DNA of 64,000 nucleotides from Rhizophagus irregularis (GCF_026210795.1 NC_089452.1:1116001-1180000), one strand, 5' to 3'; shown: positions 11,261 through 23,902, counted from the first letter of the stretch. Numbers and translations are program-made. Notes: generated from the letters alone by a model not told the origin.

Positions 11261-11460
11261 ATTTTTTTTTACTATTACTTGATTTCTCAACTTTTTTTGG
11301 GTTTCTTTGTTTTGTTTTTTTTGTTTCAAGTTAAAAAAAAGAAACTACTAATATTTTTTGCAATTTGTAACTTAATTAATTCATTTAACTAACCAGTTTT
11401 TTTTGTTTTTTTAATAATTCATTAATCATATATCATATATAAGCTATACAACATATATTA

Positions 11461-11660
11461 ATTTAGTTATTATGCCAACTAATCTATTACAAAGTTTTTC
11501 ATTAAATAATTTGTTATTTAAAAACATTACTCTTGCACCTTCTCTTATTGTTAATTCAGATGACAAATTAGTATGATGTTTATTAAATTGCTTATCATAC
11601 TCCCTTGGTTCACATTCTACATTATTAAGATAGTCAACTACTGATATATTAGGGATCCAG
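11461..11660 (-). pseudogene. Pif1-type helicase internal fragment
   Basis: On the - strand: ECEPREYDKQFNKHHTNL, then LTIREGARVMFLNNKLFNEK and LCNRLVGIITKL. This is the Pif1 helicase domain-2 region that precedes the HKTQG tail (canonical form: xGARVMLLxN). The order relative to the tails downstream is correct for a Helitron helicase. Confidence 0.65.
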
Positions 11661-12423
11661 AAGAAAACTTTTTAAAAATTGGGAGAAATGCACAAATCAA
11701 ATTGTTAATTGAATCTGCTTCATGATAAAATCCACAAATATAAGTAGTATTGCTTCAACAACTCTTCTTACTCTTACTGTTTTAAATTTTATTTATTATG
11801 CACCAATAAGTATAATTTCAGGTTCCATTATTGTAAAAAGGTAATTAGCTCATCTGTGCTATATTTCTTAACAATTTTGGAAGACAACTGAGCCATAACA
11901 ATAGGGGTTGTTAATGTTTTATTGTACATGATTAACTAGCAGAACCTCCTCATTTTCCAATAAAATTCTTGTGAGATTTTTGTAACTATGTTTTAGTGCA
12001 GTCCATTTTGTCCTGCACTGTTGGAGTGTTGCCATACAGAAGAGAGAACAATGCTGTTAAAAATATTATCTTTGCTTTCAGATTTCAACTTCTCATTAAT
12101 AGTTTTTAATTCTTTATACTCTATATTTGTTGACTGGTTGAAATGTATTGTTCATAACTTTGAGCATAAAGAGCAACAAAAAATATAAAATAACTGAGAA
12201 AAAGTAAAGAAAAGTGTATTTGCAAAATAATAAGTGTTGAAAATATGTTTATAAAGTATAATAAACTCTTTTTGTATTTTAGGATATGGATTATAAGGAA
12301 CAATCCATTTAATTTTCTTTTTCTGATTGTCCTTCCATTATTTTTCTTCTATATAATGGATATCCAAATTTATTTGTTGTTATTATTTCAACAAATTCTT
12401 GATGGTAATATTCACTACATTTT
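11661..12423. other. Uninterpretable degraded stretch inside the Helitron graveyard
   Basis: No domain recognised on either strand. The short opposing ORFs at 12121-12303 and 12245-12427 are low-complexity Leu/Ile/Phe chance frames. Confidence 0.5.
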
Positions 12424-13560
12424 TTAATTATCATACAAGGGGTTTGGATTTAGATTACCACAAGGTCTATGAATTATATTTCTACTAGTAATATTTCCAA
12501 ATAATAATAGTTGATGATTTTTATCTGGTATTTCTGCACATACCAATTTATCAAAAACTTCTGATATTTTTGGCTTATCTTCAGGTAATAATATCATTAA
12601 AATATGTGCATGTGGTAATACTCTTTTTTGGAATTCAATCACACATACATTATACCCTTTACAAAGAGATCATTAGTAATTTGATTTTAACTTTAATTTA
12701 GAACTCTTATAATTAAATCTGGATGGTCACTTGCTTTTTGATTTGGTAAAAGTTCATTTGTAATTTTAGGCCAATTTGGATTACATGTAATAGTAATAAA
12801 TAAATCAGGCTTTTCATATTCTCTAACAATTGCCATAGAATCTTGATATAATTGTTGCATATATCTTTTAGATTTAGCAAAGTATGATGGTAAAATGATT
12901 TTTTTCTATCAATTTTGCCAACATTGTTGTTTTCATTTGAAATAATATCTTATAATCTTAAATATATCTTATACATGAAATTTTGCTGATTTGATTCCCA
13001 TTTAGCATATTGGTCAACCAAATACTGTTGAAATAATCTTTCTGAAAGATGTAAAATACTTGTTGTTTTATTTGAATCTCTAATCTGAATTCTATATACT
13101 ACAAACTCTTTAAGTGTAACTTTTTTTAATTGATACAATTTCAGGTTCATTGTCAGATTCAATTTCATTACTTTCGGAACTTGGTTCATCTAATCCAATT
13201 AGTAAATTTTTAAAATTCAGAGTTACTCCAGCATGTTGAGCCATTTCTTTATCTTCCTTATCAATATCCATTGAAATTATAGATTCAGTTTCAGATATTT
13301 CAGATTCAGGTTCATGTCCTAATATTTCAGGTTCAGGTCATGTTCATTTTCTCTAAAAATATTATCATGCCATCCATATTCACCATATGAAATTAGTAAA
13401 AGGATATTGTAAAGGATCATAAGCATCATGTAATTCAGAAATATGTTGTAATTGTCCTTCATGAGTTTTATAATAATATCTCTTACTTCTGGTGCATAAT
13501 CAAAATGAAGCATAACTATTGCAACTTCTGATGCAGTTGGTTGATAGTATCAGTCTTATA
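12424..13560 (-). pseudogene. Helitron Rep protein, N-terminal half with HUH motif (decayed)
   Basis: Reading down the - strand the pieces appear in the normal Helitron order. DPLQYPLLISYGEYGWHDN lies near 13400 and the RLFQQYLVDQYAKWESNQQN helix near 13030. YMQQLYQDSMAIVREYEKPD LFITITCNPNWP lies near 12880-12760. FQKRVLPHAHIL at 12640-12590 contains the HUH endonuclease histidines (HAH), and CAEIPDKN ... CGNLNPN follows near 12500. Frames change several times and stops intervene, so it is inactive. Known for the family: this domain nicks DNA for rolling-circle transposition. The Rep protein ends here at the point where the next conserved block (VVSYAPSLLL) is expected; that block is found instead at about 15080. 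Confidence 0.8.
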
Positions 13561-13749
13561 TCCTTACCATATGTATTATAAATAATAGAAATGAATATTT
13601 TTGTTATATTAATAATAAATAACTAACAACATTAAAAGAATAAAGTTTGGAAAATTTTGGAAGAGTTTTTATAAGTAAATTTTAGCATATAATTATCTAG
13701 CATCAATTTTTTAATTATATCATTAATGTTGAATTAGTAAGAAATAGTG

Positions 13750-15210
13750 GAAAGAGTTTTTTTCATTCAGGTGTATGAAAAACTTGTTTTCCATTAACTG
13801 GTGGAAGTTGAGCAAGATCTCCAATAAGTAAAGTTTGAATTCCATCAAAAGATACTAATTTTTTATGAATTTTTGCAAATAGTTTGCTAATAAATGATAA
13901 AAGAATTATGGTTTATGGATACTTCTTAAATTATGATAGCATTAAATTGACTAAGTTCTATTTGTTGCTGTTTATTATAATGGGATAATGTTTCAAAATA
14001 AAAAGTTTGAGTATTTCTAATATGTAATGCTAAATGTGTAGTTTGACCACCAACATTTGAGCAGAAACACCAGTAGGTGCTATTAATAAATATTTAATAT
14101 TTTTTACTTTTAAAAATTTACAATTTGTTGAATCATAAAATATTTACTAGTACCTGCTGTTCCAGTTAAAAAAAAGTATGGGTGTTTGGATAATTTTTTT
14201 CGTTCTCAACTATTTGTAAGTATATTAAATATTTTGTATTGGTCATCAAAAAATATCATTGATGAAATTTGTTTAAAGATTATGTTGTTGTAATAATCTA
14301 ATTAACTGATTTCCAATAATACTTTGTAAGTCTATGTATAATATAGTTATAAAATTATTAATTAAATTTTGATATCCTTGTGTATATTTTTGAATATTAG
14401 ATTGCATTGAATTTTGTACATGATTTAAGATTAATGAATATTCAGCAAGATATTTTACTTCAAAGTGAGCTTTATAAGTTTAATAAGAATTTTCTAAATC
14501 AGCTTCACTTCAAGCAGGTAATTTAAGTAATAGTTGTTGGTAAAAAATAATTCAGTTTGTTGAATAGTTAAATGTTGAAAATGTACAAGAATTATTTTTT
14601 ACCTTTTTCTAATTCTAACAAAATGATTTTTCTTATCAATATAATATATTCCACATTCTTTAATATGTTTATGATGACAATAATTATTGATGGAATATAT
14701 CATATTGTCAAAATATCCTCATCAGTTAGCCTATCAAAATATTTGTCAATTGCATCATTCCAGTATGGAGATAATTGTTCTTCTTGTTCTAATAAATAGG
14801 ATGGTTTAACAAATATATTTCTTACTTCAAAAATAATAAAAAGAAGGCAGTTGATTATCAATATATTAAATATCCAAGTAGAAGAATCATTAATTCCATT
14901 GATCCAAGATGTCTTGCTTAAACATGTTTTCTAAATGCATCAGTTCATGAATATTAAAATATTCTGTAGGTTCAGATTTTGTAATATATTTTGTTATATA
15001 TTTTACAAATTGATATGTTATAAATTTACATAGCCATTCCATAAAAGTAATGACGGTGCATAAGAAACTACATATGAATCTTTTTCTTTGAACCTCCCTA
15101 TAAAAAATTTGTCAGTTATATTGATTAATTTTCCAAAAAAATTTGAATTTCTAATAGCTGGTATGGGTGACCTGTTGTTTAAGTTTCTGAATGTTATTTT
15201 ATTTTTTTTC
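13750..15210 (-). pseudogene. Helitron Rep C-terminal part plus Pif1 helicase N-terminal domain (decayed)
   Basis: On the - strand from 15120: FKEKDSYVVSYAPSLLLWN (the segment that normally follows the HUH block), then ARHLGSME-like remnants near 14930 and PSYLLEQEEQLSPYWNDAID near 14790. The helicase P-loop TGTAGTSKYF lies near 14160 (canonical TGTAGTGKS; Gly-Lys-Ser altered). THLALHIRN and the Walker B region FDGIQTLLIGDLAQLPPVNG lie near 13820. Multiple frameshifts and stops are present. This is the C-terminal continuation of a Helitron protein, but it lies upstream (in - strand order) of the N-terminal half at 13560-12424. Confidence 0.75.
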
Positions 15211-15279
15211 TAAATTTGCTGATCCTAATATTTTATATTTTAATTATATTAGCTTTAGTGGTTATAAAGTTTTTAATAC

Positions 15280-15440
15280 AAATAAAATTAAATCCACTAA
15301 AATTCCTTGTATATTCCACAAAACTTTTTGAATATAAGATCATCTATATACATAAATACAGTCATTTAAATATTCTTTCAACATCTTTATACAATGTATT
15401 CATTAAGCCACATGGCATCACTTCCTATTTAATATGGATT
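15280..15440 (-). pseudogene. Ty3/Gypsy reverse transcriptase fragment
   Basis: The - strand reads VMPCGLMNTLYKDVERIF, then after a frame change FMYIDDLIFKKF. These correspond to the MPFGLxNAP motif and the YxDD catalytic aspartates of a Ty3/Gypsy reverse transcriptase. The fragment is about 50 codons with a stop and a frameshift. Confidence 0.7.
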
Positions 15441-15960
15441 TAATCCATAATCCATTATCACAAACAATTCAAATAGGTCATCCACAGCAACAGGGAATAC
15501 TAGCAAGAATTGCAATATGGGTGCAATGCATGTTCCATTATTCTTTGTTGGATAAATAAGAGACAATATGTAAGAAGTTGCTGCAGTAAGGTATATACCA
15601 TAAGTCCCATTTTTGACTTATAAATATAAATAAAGGCCGATTTTTTCATTAAAATAGGTATTAGTGTATTAAGTTTTGTGCTAGTAATGCAACTACTAAT
15701 AATAACTACAGTTTTATGTTTGTAGATTTTTTCTCTCTCTACTTTCAAATTTAGCGATAAAAAATGGAACCACAATTGCTGCAAATTCTGATTTTGAATA
15801 GTCTTTACTTTCATTTTCTGGGGTAGGTGTAAATTTTGTATTATAATGAAGAATAAAAGTATGATTGGATAATATTTTTGATCACAATTCTGCCTTTATT
15901 ATATAGATGTACTTGTAGAGTAATTTAAGTACTAGGTAAATATGCACATAACAATGGGAA
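15441..15960 (-). other. Unassigned relic coding stretch between Gypsy fragments
   Basis: A 104-codon open frame at 15500-15814 on the - strand, plus shorter frames. Its position beside the RT fragment suggests retrotransposon pol sequence, but I could not match it to an RT, RNase H or protease motif. Confidence 0.3.
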
Positions 15961-15969
15961 TCTCTTTTG

Positions 15970-16500
15970 AAATAATGAATCTGCATTTGAATTGGCTTTT
16001 TCAGCGTGATGTTGAATTAGGAAATTGTACTGTTGCAGCTCCATAATTCTATTTTGTTCTTCTACCCTTTAAAGGTTTGGATGACAAATCATGGCTGAAA
16101 TTTTATAAGTGTATTAATGTCATAAATATTAATATTTAAGAAGCTTAAACATCTTAAATTTTACATAATGAAGGAATTGGCCAGTTTTCAAAATATTGAA
16201 ATTTAACCTTTATCAAACAAGCCTTGAAGTATATTTATCACTTAATTGCTTGATAAAGTTTATTTTTCATTTCATTATATATTTTAAATACATGTCCATA
16301 CATACTGTCGGACATCAGTGAACATCTGAGGCCAATAGTATCAGATTTTAACTCGTCAATATGTTTCATCTATTGAGAAATGTCTGGCCAAAGGATCCAA
16401 GTGTAAATGGTGTAAAATATCTTCCACTTCCCTTTTCTTAACTACTCGGATAGGTCTATTTGGGTTATCTTTGTTGTTTTTATACAACTGATCATTTTAA
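15970..16500 (-). pseudogene. Ty3/Gypsy RNase H tail and integrase zinc-binding fragments
   Basis: 16500-16270 on the - strand reads PNRPIRVVKKREVEDILHHL, HLDPLARHFSIDETYRRV and YYWPQMFTDVRQYVWTC. This is the H2C2 zinc-binding module at the start of Gypsy integrases (His...His...Cys pattern with YYWPxM). Nearer 16080-15970 the - strand reads MELQQYNFLIQHHAEKANSN ADSLFQ, the end of a Gypsy RNase H domain. In an intact element RNase H precedes integrase; here the order is reversed, so these are separate or rearranged pieces. Confidence 0.65.
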
Positions 16501-19500
16501 TATAATGAAATATCTTGATTTTCGCTTCAAAGCAGCCTGCTGCTCTTTAGTCAGATGGGTTGGCATTGAATTATCTGTCAAAAATTGTAGGTGTGAGTAA
16601 TATGTAGTTAAATCTATTTCCGTTAAATCAGTAAGGGTTATCCGTAAAGAGGTGTCAAAAAAAATATAATCCCGAAGTATAAATAATTTAATAAATAAAA
16701 ATCAAGTTTTATATTAAAGTGTGATATTGATACTTCCAGTAATTTCTTGCTTTTTTTTTTTAATTATATACTTCAATAATTTGTTTACCCAACTAACCAA
16801 ATTACCAGTGAATTATAATTCTAAAATTATATTACTATTTATTTTAGTGTTAAATACCATAATTGTAAATTTTTAGTATAAGAATTATGGCCAGTCAAAT
16901 GCATTTATTTTTTTGCTTTTTTAATAAATTCCATTTATATAAAGATGCTTTTGTATAATAATTTTGGCATTATAGTTATGTTTATATATATATAGGGTAT
17001 TAGGGTTGAAAGTTAATTTTGAATAGGTGAATTAAATATGGTACATTAATAAATAAACATATGTAAAAAGTTAAGAGAAAAAAGAAAGTTTTGAAAATTT
17101 AGAATTGATATGATATAAAATTATATTTTTGCATTAATTAGTTGATATTTTCATAAGTTGTAATTTAGTTAATTCATTTTAACTAATATTTGAGGATATA
17201 TAATCTTAAATTCAAATTTCACTATATCTCGAAAAAATGTAAATGCATTGGTATGATTTACGTTATTTGTTAAACAATATTTTTTACAACAAATTTTTGT
17301 TTGTAAATTATGAGTAAATGCATTTTCTTCCTGATGATTTAAAAATTCCTCTATATTAGATTGCTGTTGTTCATCATTTAGCTCTGTTATTAATTATATA
17401 AATGGTTTAAATTTTAAACTCTTCAATTCTATAATTTTTTAAGAGTATGAATCTATATATTGCTTTTGTAAATTATCATTTTTACCAGTGTTAATTAGAA
17501 TTGCTCACTTGGTGCTGATGTTGCTTGAAGTGATAAATATTTTAGAGCATCTCTTGCATTCTGACTTGTCTATTTTTAGAGTTGTTCAAATTTAGGATAT
17601 TGAAACATAGTGGGCAATTAAAATGGCTAGTTATTTCTTTGAATTGGACAAGATTTGCTATTGGAACCTTTTTTATATTTTCATCATTTATTATAATATA
17701 AGTAACTAAATCTAACTGTAGTCTAAAGAATCTTGGTAAATAGTTTCTTTCCAATGAATTTCTACTAACACTGTGGTTTTAAAGACACAAATTTCATTAG
17801 GAGTAGCTGCAAGCTTTATATTAATTTCAACTAATATATATATTATGTTTTAAATTAATTGTATTATACTATACAATTGGATTCAAAAGAAAATATAATT
17901 GAAATAGTGATTCCTTTGTTATTTGTAGATATGTTAGCAATAAAAGTTTGTAAAAAATAAAATTTTTCTTGTGAATATTTTCTAAGTGTTTTCAGTTTAA
18001 TAATAAACTGAGAAAATTTAGAGAGAGTTTTTTTTTTAAATTAAATATAACAAAATATAACAAATATAATAACAGATAAATATAATAAATATAACAAAAA
18101 TAACAAGCTTTGGTTGGCTATGGCTAGATCAGCTTAGCATAGCTTGACACAGTAATGACGCAAGTTCACAAAATAGCATTTTTCATCATTATAAAACTGT
18201 GAGTTCTGACAAAATATAAATGTATCTGCATCCTTTTCAGAAGTTTTTTAAAATGAATGGTAATGTCTTTAATAAGTTGAAAATCTCCAATACTCTTTAT
18301 TTTCATATGATATTGAGCCATTATGATATTTATAGAAAATAAGGAAAGCTTCCATCCTTCTTTGATGTTGAACTCAGTTTATAATAGTTCTATATGCATT
18401 GATAGATTAATAATTATAAGGCATAAAGGACTAACATTTGCCAAATTATTGAATACTCTCTTTTTTAGAATAATAAAGAATATAATCCAAAACATTGTAA
18501 AGTATAGGATTTAACCAATAACTATATTCCAACTGAATATATTGAACCTAATAGTTTAGATATTGTTGTATAACAGTTAATAATTTGAGATTCTTTCCAT
18601 GATGATTGCTTAATGTATGTGCTGCCTCTGCAATATTGGTATTATCAGGAGACGACAGGAGAAATTACCAATAGCTTCATTATTTTTTTGACATACATTT
18701 GTATAAACTCCCAGATTACAAATTCCCAAAATACTTACATACTTTACAACTTTCTTTGTACTGATTATAGGAAAGCAACCAGTTGTTGCTCGTTTTGGAT
18801 ATTTTTATGTCCGTTGATGAATATAGTAACTTAGGTGGTGGTTTTCAATCTGCGGTATATACACCATAATTCTAAGATTCGATAATTGAGTATAAAAGTT
18901 AGCTTAATGCCAGATATTCTAAAATTTTTTTAACTTTTTTTTTGTGTTTGATATTATGTTGTCAGTTTTAGATAACTGTTTCTGGTTAATAGTGTATTGT
19001 CAGAATGTTTGGAAGAGAAATATAATATTTTAAGAAAATAGATGCAAATAACCATTGATTACTCAATTTACAATAACTGAAAGACATTTACTGATAACTT
19101 TAATGTCTTTAGAAGGTACATCTGCAGAAAGAATAAATTTGATATAATAACAAATTTATTGAATGGATGTTGATTTAATTTCTATTATCATGGTGTATTA
19201 ATATCTTCATTTAGGTTGGTGATAATAAAAGATTTACTAAAATTTATAGTAAGTATTTGTTTAAATATTATTACTACACTGAGTTTCTTTGACAATAGCA
19301 TTCTCTATTTCTATATTAGTATTAGTTGCATAATTTGTATTGTAAATATTAAGGACTGTTTCTTTGGCAAAGTGAATAAAACTTTGTCCAGTTAGGATTT
19401 CATTTTTTTGAATCAAAAAAATAATCTTTTAAGATTTCCTTTAAATATTTAAAAATAGTACAATTAACAATTTCTTTGGTGATTTAATACCATAAGAAAA

Positions 19501-20690
19501 TAAAGTCTAGTATCATATGTATATAATAGTTTACATTTCAATGTATTAAAGTAAAAAAAAGAAAAAATTTAAAAACTATAAGTTTATTATTAAAAAAAAA
19601 AAGGAATAAAGGTAAGGAATTGAATGATTAACAGGTAAAAGCCTCATAATATATAGTGAAAAAGAAAAAGACGTAAGCCACATGGAAAAATTTGGCACAA
19701 AACAATTGGTAAATTTTTCGTCTCAGCCTCAAAATATTAAAATCTGTGTATACAAAAAAGATTATCTGAATAAACAAGAAATGTTTATGAAACATGTCAG
19801 GTGATAAATAACAAATTTGTTAGGATTAAGCATTTAATTTAATATTTTATTTTATCCTGCCTAATGTTTTTTTTTCTTTAGGATGCTCTCTCGGACTTGG
19901 AATTTAGCAAATTAGTCCGCATGTTATAATTGTTATATGATTGATGTCATTAATTTGTTGAATGATATTTTTTAGGTCTGGAATTTGTGTAACTTGTTTC
20001 CTTTATCTTAATTATTAACTATCATCAGATTTCGGCAACCCTTTTTGGATTTTCTCTTTTTTAGGCTTAGTAATGGCTTAGTTGTTTCCTTTAAATAAAG
20101 ATGAAAAATGATCATTTTTTCGTATAGTATACATACACGTCAGCATGTCCAAATGGCAAGCTTTATTGTATAAATTCCGGATATATTCAGCTTTTCTTAT
20201 GCATGGGGTTTCAATTTTTTTTCATTTTTTTTTGTTTATCTCGCCTTCATCGTCCTGTTTTTTTAGGTTGTCTTCTTTCTTTTAGGTTTTAGATGTTCTC
20301 TTTTGGAAGATAGTCTAATAAAAGAGATAATTGCCATTATTCCTAATTCGTCCATAATATAAGTTTATTTACTAAAAATCACATTAGAGGTTGATATTTA
20401 GACATTCTTTCACTGAGTTGTTCTTTGGTTTTCTTCATTTTCTTAGATATTTTGTTGCTTCACAACTTGAATATATTTTTTTTTCATACTTAAATGTATT
20501 CTAAAAAAATAAATTTCCCGCTTTAACATAGGCGCGAAATAATTTTTTTCGCTTTACATCTTTTAATACTTAAGATACATATTTAACTACAATTCAACAT
20601 ATTCTTTGTTACATCTGATATTCTGATATGTAACAACATATTTCTAGATCATAAGTACTTCAAAAGAAAGTAAAGAAGTAGCAGCACATA
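16501..20690. other. Long region without a recognisable gene
   Basis: About 4.2 kb. Between 17260 and 17760 the - strand has several short open stretches in different frames, including a 70-codon frame with FNCPLCF and an adjacent CKRC, perhaps a decayed coding region with a CxxC finger; I cannot name it. A simple AAATATAACA repeat lies at about 18035-18105. From 19840 to 20480 the + strand is T/C-rich with repeated TTTTAGG and TTCTCTTTT. No tRNA, rRNA or intact ORF was found. Confidence 0.5.
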
Positions 20691-20699
20691 CTTTATATA

Positions 20700-21541
20700 T
20701 CCTATCAATTTGATTTTCGAAAATTGTTTTTCAGAAGTTAAATTCCTTAATTATAGCAATAGTGTTAATATTTTGGCATAAATAGAATCATGTGAGTCAA
20801 TTAGAAAATTAGAACTTGTTACTGAAAGTCATAATAATAATTACAAGATTATTAAGTCAATTGAAACTCTAAAAAAAAAACTAATATTAGAATATCTAAT
20901 TATTGCAATTGCAAGGATTTTGATAAATTATTTTTTGAAACTCTAAAAAATTCGTTTTATCTATTTTTTAAACTTAAAAGTACTAAACACTATGAATGAA
21001 ATTATTCGGAGAAATTATAAAAATTTTAAAATTAAATATTTTTCGTTCAAAATGTTACAGAATCTAATTAAAAGTACGAATGGATCTCTTATTAAAATAA
21101 GTTGTGATAATTATTTACAATATATCGTTATAAAGGTGATGATAGGAGAAGAATTATTCAGATTATTTATCAAAAAATTGCCCATACCTTAAATATCTTA
21201 AAATGTCGTACACAAGTAGTAATATTTTATAAATTAATTAATTGTCAATATTTAAATGGATTAACGTTATCATTAATGGATATGGATTTAATTATTTGAA
21301 ATATTGATTAAGTCATCACCGACTGGTTTGTTCAAATTTAAATTCAAATTTAATTACTATGAGTAATTAAATTAAAATTCTTAGATCTATTCTTTTATAA
21401 TTAGAGAAATAGATATTCTATGCTTTTACTATTTTATTCTTACAATAATAAGTTATATTAGGCTAGCAGAAGGGCATAAAGCGGATGGAGAAATTAATAA
21501 TACAACAGGAGGATCGCGGAGAGGACGATTTGAATGGATTT
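20700..21541 (+). pseudogene. F-box/LRR pseudogene, C-terminal half
   Basis: Interrupted matches to the LRR part of the F-box paralogues: VKFLNYSNSVNIL, ESIRKLELVTESHNNNYKII, LIKSTNGSLIKIS (21060-21100), RRRIIQIIYQK then PYLKYLKM (21140-21205), CQYLNGLTLSLMDMD (21245-21285), SSPTGLFKFKFKF (21313-21355) and the terminal AEGHKADGEI ... GRFEW (21470-21540). At least five frame changes or stops separate the pieces. Confidence 0.8.
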
Positions 21542-21782
21542 AGTTTACATATTATTGTACGTTTTTTATTAAATAAAACTTTATTGAATTCATAACATTA
21601 CGATTACGTACAGTACTTTCATTAATTAGTACTTTGGGTAAATTATATTATATAATTACATTGCTTAATATAATTTTGGCTAACATGATGAAAATGTCGC
21701 AATGTGCAATTCAACTGTGCTACAATGTCGACCTCGTCTGTTTATACTTAACGTTCTGCATTTTTTTTCTATTTTATTAAGA

Positions 21783-22340
21783 ATGGTCAAGCAATGATAT
21801 TCTTTATTTAATGTTAAAAGAAATACATTATAATAAAAAGACACTTTTTCGCTTTTTTTAGTTAATAAAACAATGTGTATATCGTATCTAACATATTGGA
21901 AAATTCCGCTACAAATTAAAGAAACTTGTTTTTCAACAAACTCGTATAAAAAGACCTTTATTTAATTAGTAGACATCTGAATTTAAATAATTTAAATAAA
22001 ATCGATTAAAAATTTTAAAATTATAAATGAAATATACAATTTTTAATTAATGAAATAAGAAATTTACACACCTTTACATATCTCGCCATTTTAGAAAGTT
22101 ACTTTTCAGATATTAAATTCCTTAGTTGCAATACTCGTATAAGTAATAATGATTTAGATATTAGTAAACAGAAATATGCAAGTCAATTAGTGAATCAAAA
22201 ATAATTCTTAAAAAACTTGGTTGATATTTGTTAACTAAAACAATTATAATGACTTTTTCATGATGATGCATCATATTGCAAAAACCTCATTTAAACATGC
22301 TAGTACAGCCTTAGATTTAGAACAAATAAAATATTTTTCA
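21783..22340 (+). pseudogene. F-box/LRR pseudogene, N-terminal half
   Basis: A decayed copy of the F-box start: SNDILYLMLKEIHYNKK-like remnants after 21790, LVNKTMC near 21860, YWKIPL near 21895, TNSYKK near 21940, and the post-F-box segment to YTPLHI near 22080. It is N-terminal only, lies downstream of the C-terminal relic at 20700-21541, and so belongs to a different copy. Confidence 0.7.
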
Positions 22341-22639
22341 GATGATTTTTTTTAAATGTCCACCTAAATAAATGGGATAGGGATCCCATCTCATCCCAAA
22401 TCTCATTTAAATATATAAAAATATTTATGAACTTCTTTGATTTTTTTTTAATATAAAATTTTCCAATTATAATATTTTAACATTTTTTTATTTTTAATAT
22501 GTTTTCATAATTTTTTGTATATTTAATTATTATTCTATTGAGCATTTATATCATTATCATATAATCTGTAATTTATTGATTATTGGGTTGAAGAGATTTG
22601 TAGTATATATTAATAATTTAAATTTAAATTTAAAATTAG

Positions 22640-22835
22640 AAAACCAAGTCCTTTTTGTTGAATATCAAGCCATTTTTGATTAAATACTAAGCCTATTTTT
22701 TTGTTAAATACAAAGCCATTTTATTAAACAATAAGCCACTTATTAAATGTTAAATGCCAAGTCACTTTCTACAAAACTCCAAGCCCTTTTTTATTGAATA
22801 CCAAGCCATCTTCTGTTAAATATTTAGTTCTTTCA
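22640..22835. repeat. Degenerate minisatellite, unit about 27-32 bp
   Basis: About seven imperfect copies of a unit resembling AATACCAAGCCATTTTTGTT. Clear starts are at AAACCAAGTCC, TATCAAGCCA, TACTAAGCC, TACAAAGCCA, AATAAGCCAC, TGCCAAGTCA, CTCCAAGCCC and TACCAAGCCA. The unit contains in-frame-looking but non-conserved codons; no coding role is apparent. Confidence 0.7.
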
Positions 22836-23759
22836 TTAATCAAAATAGAAAAATCATTCATAAATTATCTAAAAATAAGAATTCTAAAGAATTACAAATC
22901 TGAATTTTTCATTATTTTATAGATATATCAAACTAAATAAAGTTTTAAAATATTTTATTGCTATAAAAGTTTATGTAAAAATATATTTTTATAATAAATT
23001 ATCAATATTAGCATATAAATTTTTTCTATAAACTTTTACAAAACTATATGAGGACTAATTTTTTAATGTTATATCACCTTATAATAGAAAAATTTCTTTT
23101 AAAAAAATTTTTTTATACAATCAAAATTTCATTAACCGGAACTGGATTAGCCATACAAATCTCAGCCATTGGAACTTGCACATGACCCAATAGTATATTA
23201 CGGGTTTTTCTATTACACAATTCAAATGAGAGTATCAGAATAAATAAGTTCAATAACTTTAGCCTAAAACCTTCTAGAAGCATGCCAAGCTCCCCATTGA
23301 AATGACCTCTTGTTTTATGTATATTATGGATCAGTGGATGATATTAATATGAGAGTCAAAGGTAAACTTGATCGTATAAACTTAAATTTCCTTTGGCTCA
23401 ATTTAAATAAATATAATTACGCAACCCAAGTCTATAGTACATACATCAGGAGAATAAAACAAGCGTAGATCTACAAAATAATACGTGTGTGAAAAACTAC
23501 GCAAATCTACACCACTCGCGACGATATACGAGTGTGAAAAATTTAGAGGGATTTTCATTAGTATAAAATAGTGTATTTTTAAAAATAATGTAGTTTTTTT
23601 AATAATAAAAAATAACGTAGTTACCTTATTCTCGAATTTTTTTACATTTTATTATTTTATTATTTTTTTTTTACTTACACTAGTAGGAGCTGAACAGAAG
23701 CATTTTTATGTTTTCTACTTACACTGAATACCTCATATTAATTATATTTTATTTATTTT
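22836..23759. other. AT-rich spacer
   Basis: No ORF. A block of more balanced composition at about 23130-23400 could be a gene or transposon relic but carries no motif I recognise. Two CTTACACT-containing copies near 23674 and 23720 echo the SINE tail that follows. Confidence 0.4.
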
Positions 23760-23850
23760 TTTTTTACTTACACTAAGAATCGAACCGAATACCTCAAGAT
23801 AAACTAGTAATATATTAAGTCTCATTATCCGACCACTACACTATTTGTTC
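23760..23850 (-). mobile_element. tRNA-derived SINE-like element
   Basis: On the - strand an A-box-like TAGTGTAGTGG (23843-23833) is followed 46 bases later by a B-box GGTTCGATTCT (23786-23776), then TAGTGTAAGTAAAAAAAAAA. These are RNA polymerase III internal promoter boxes in tRNA order with an A-rich 3' tail. The cloverleaf stems are not intact, so it is not a functional tRNA. No target duplication was identified. Confidence 0.55.
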
Positions 23851-23902
23851 TTTTTTTTTAAAATATTAGTATTATATTTCATATTTATCTTAGAATTAAT
23901 AT

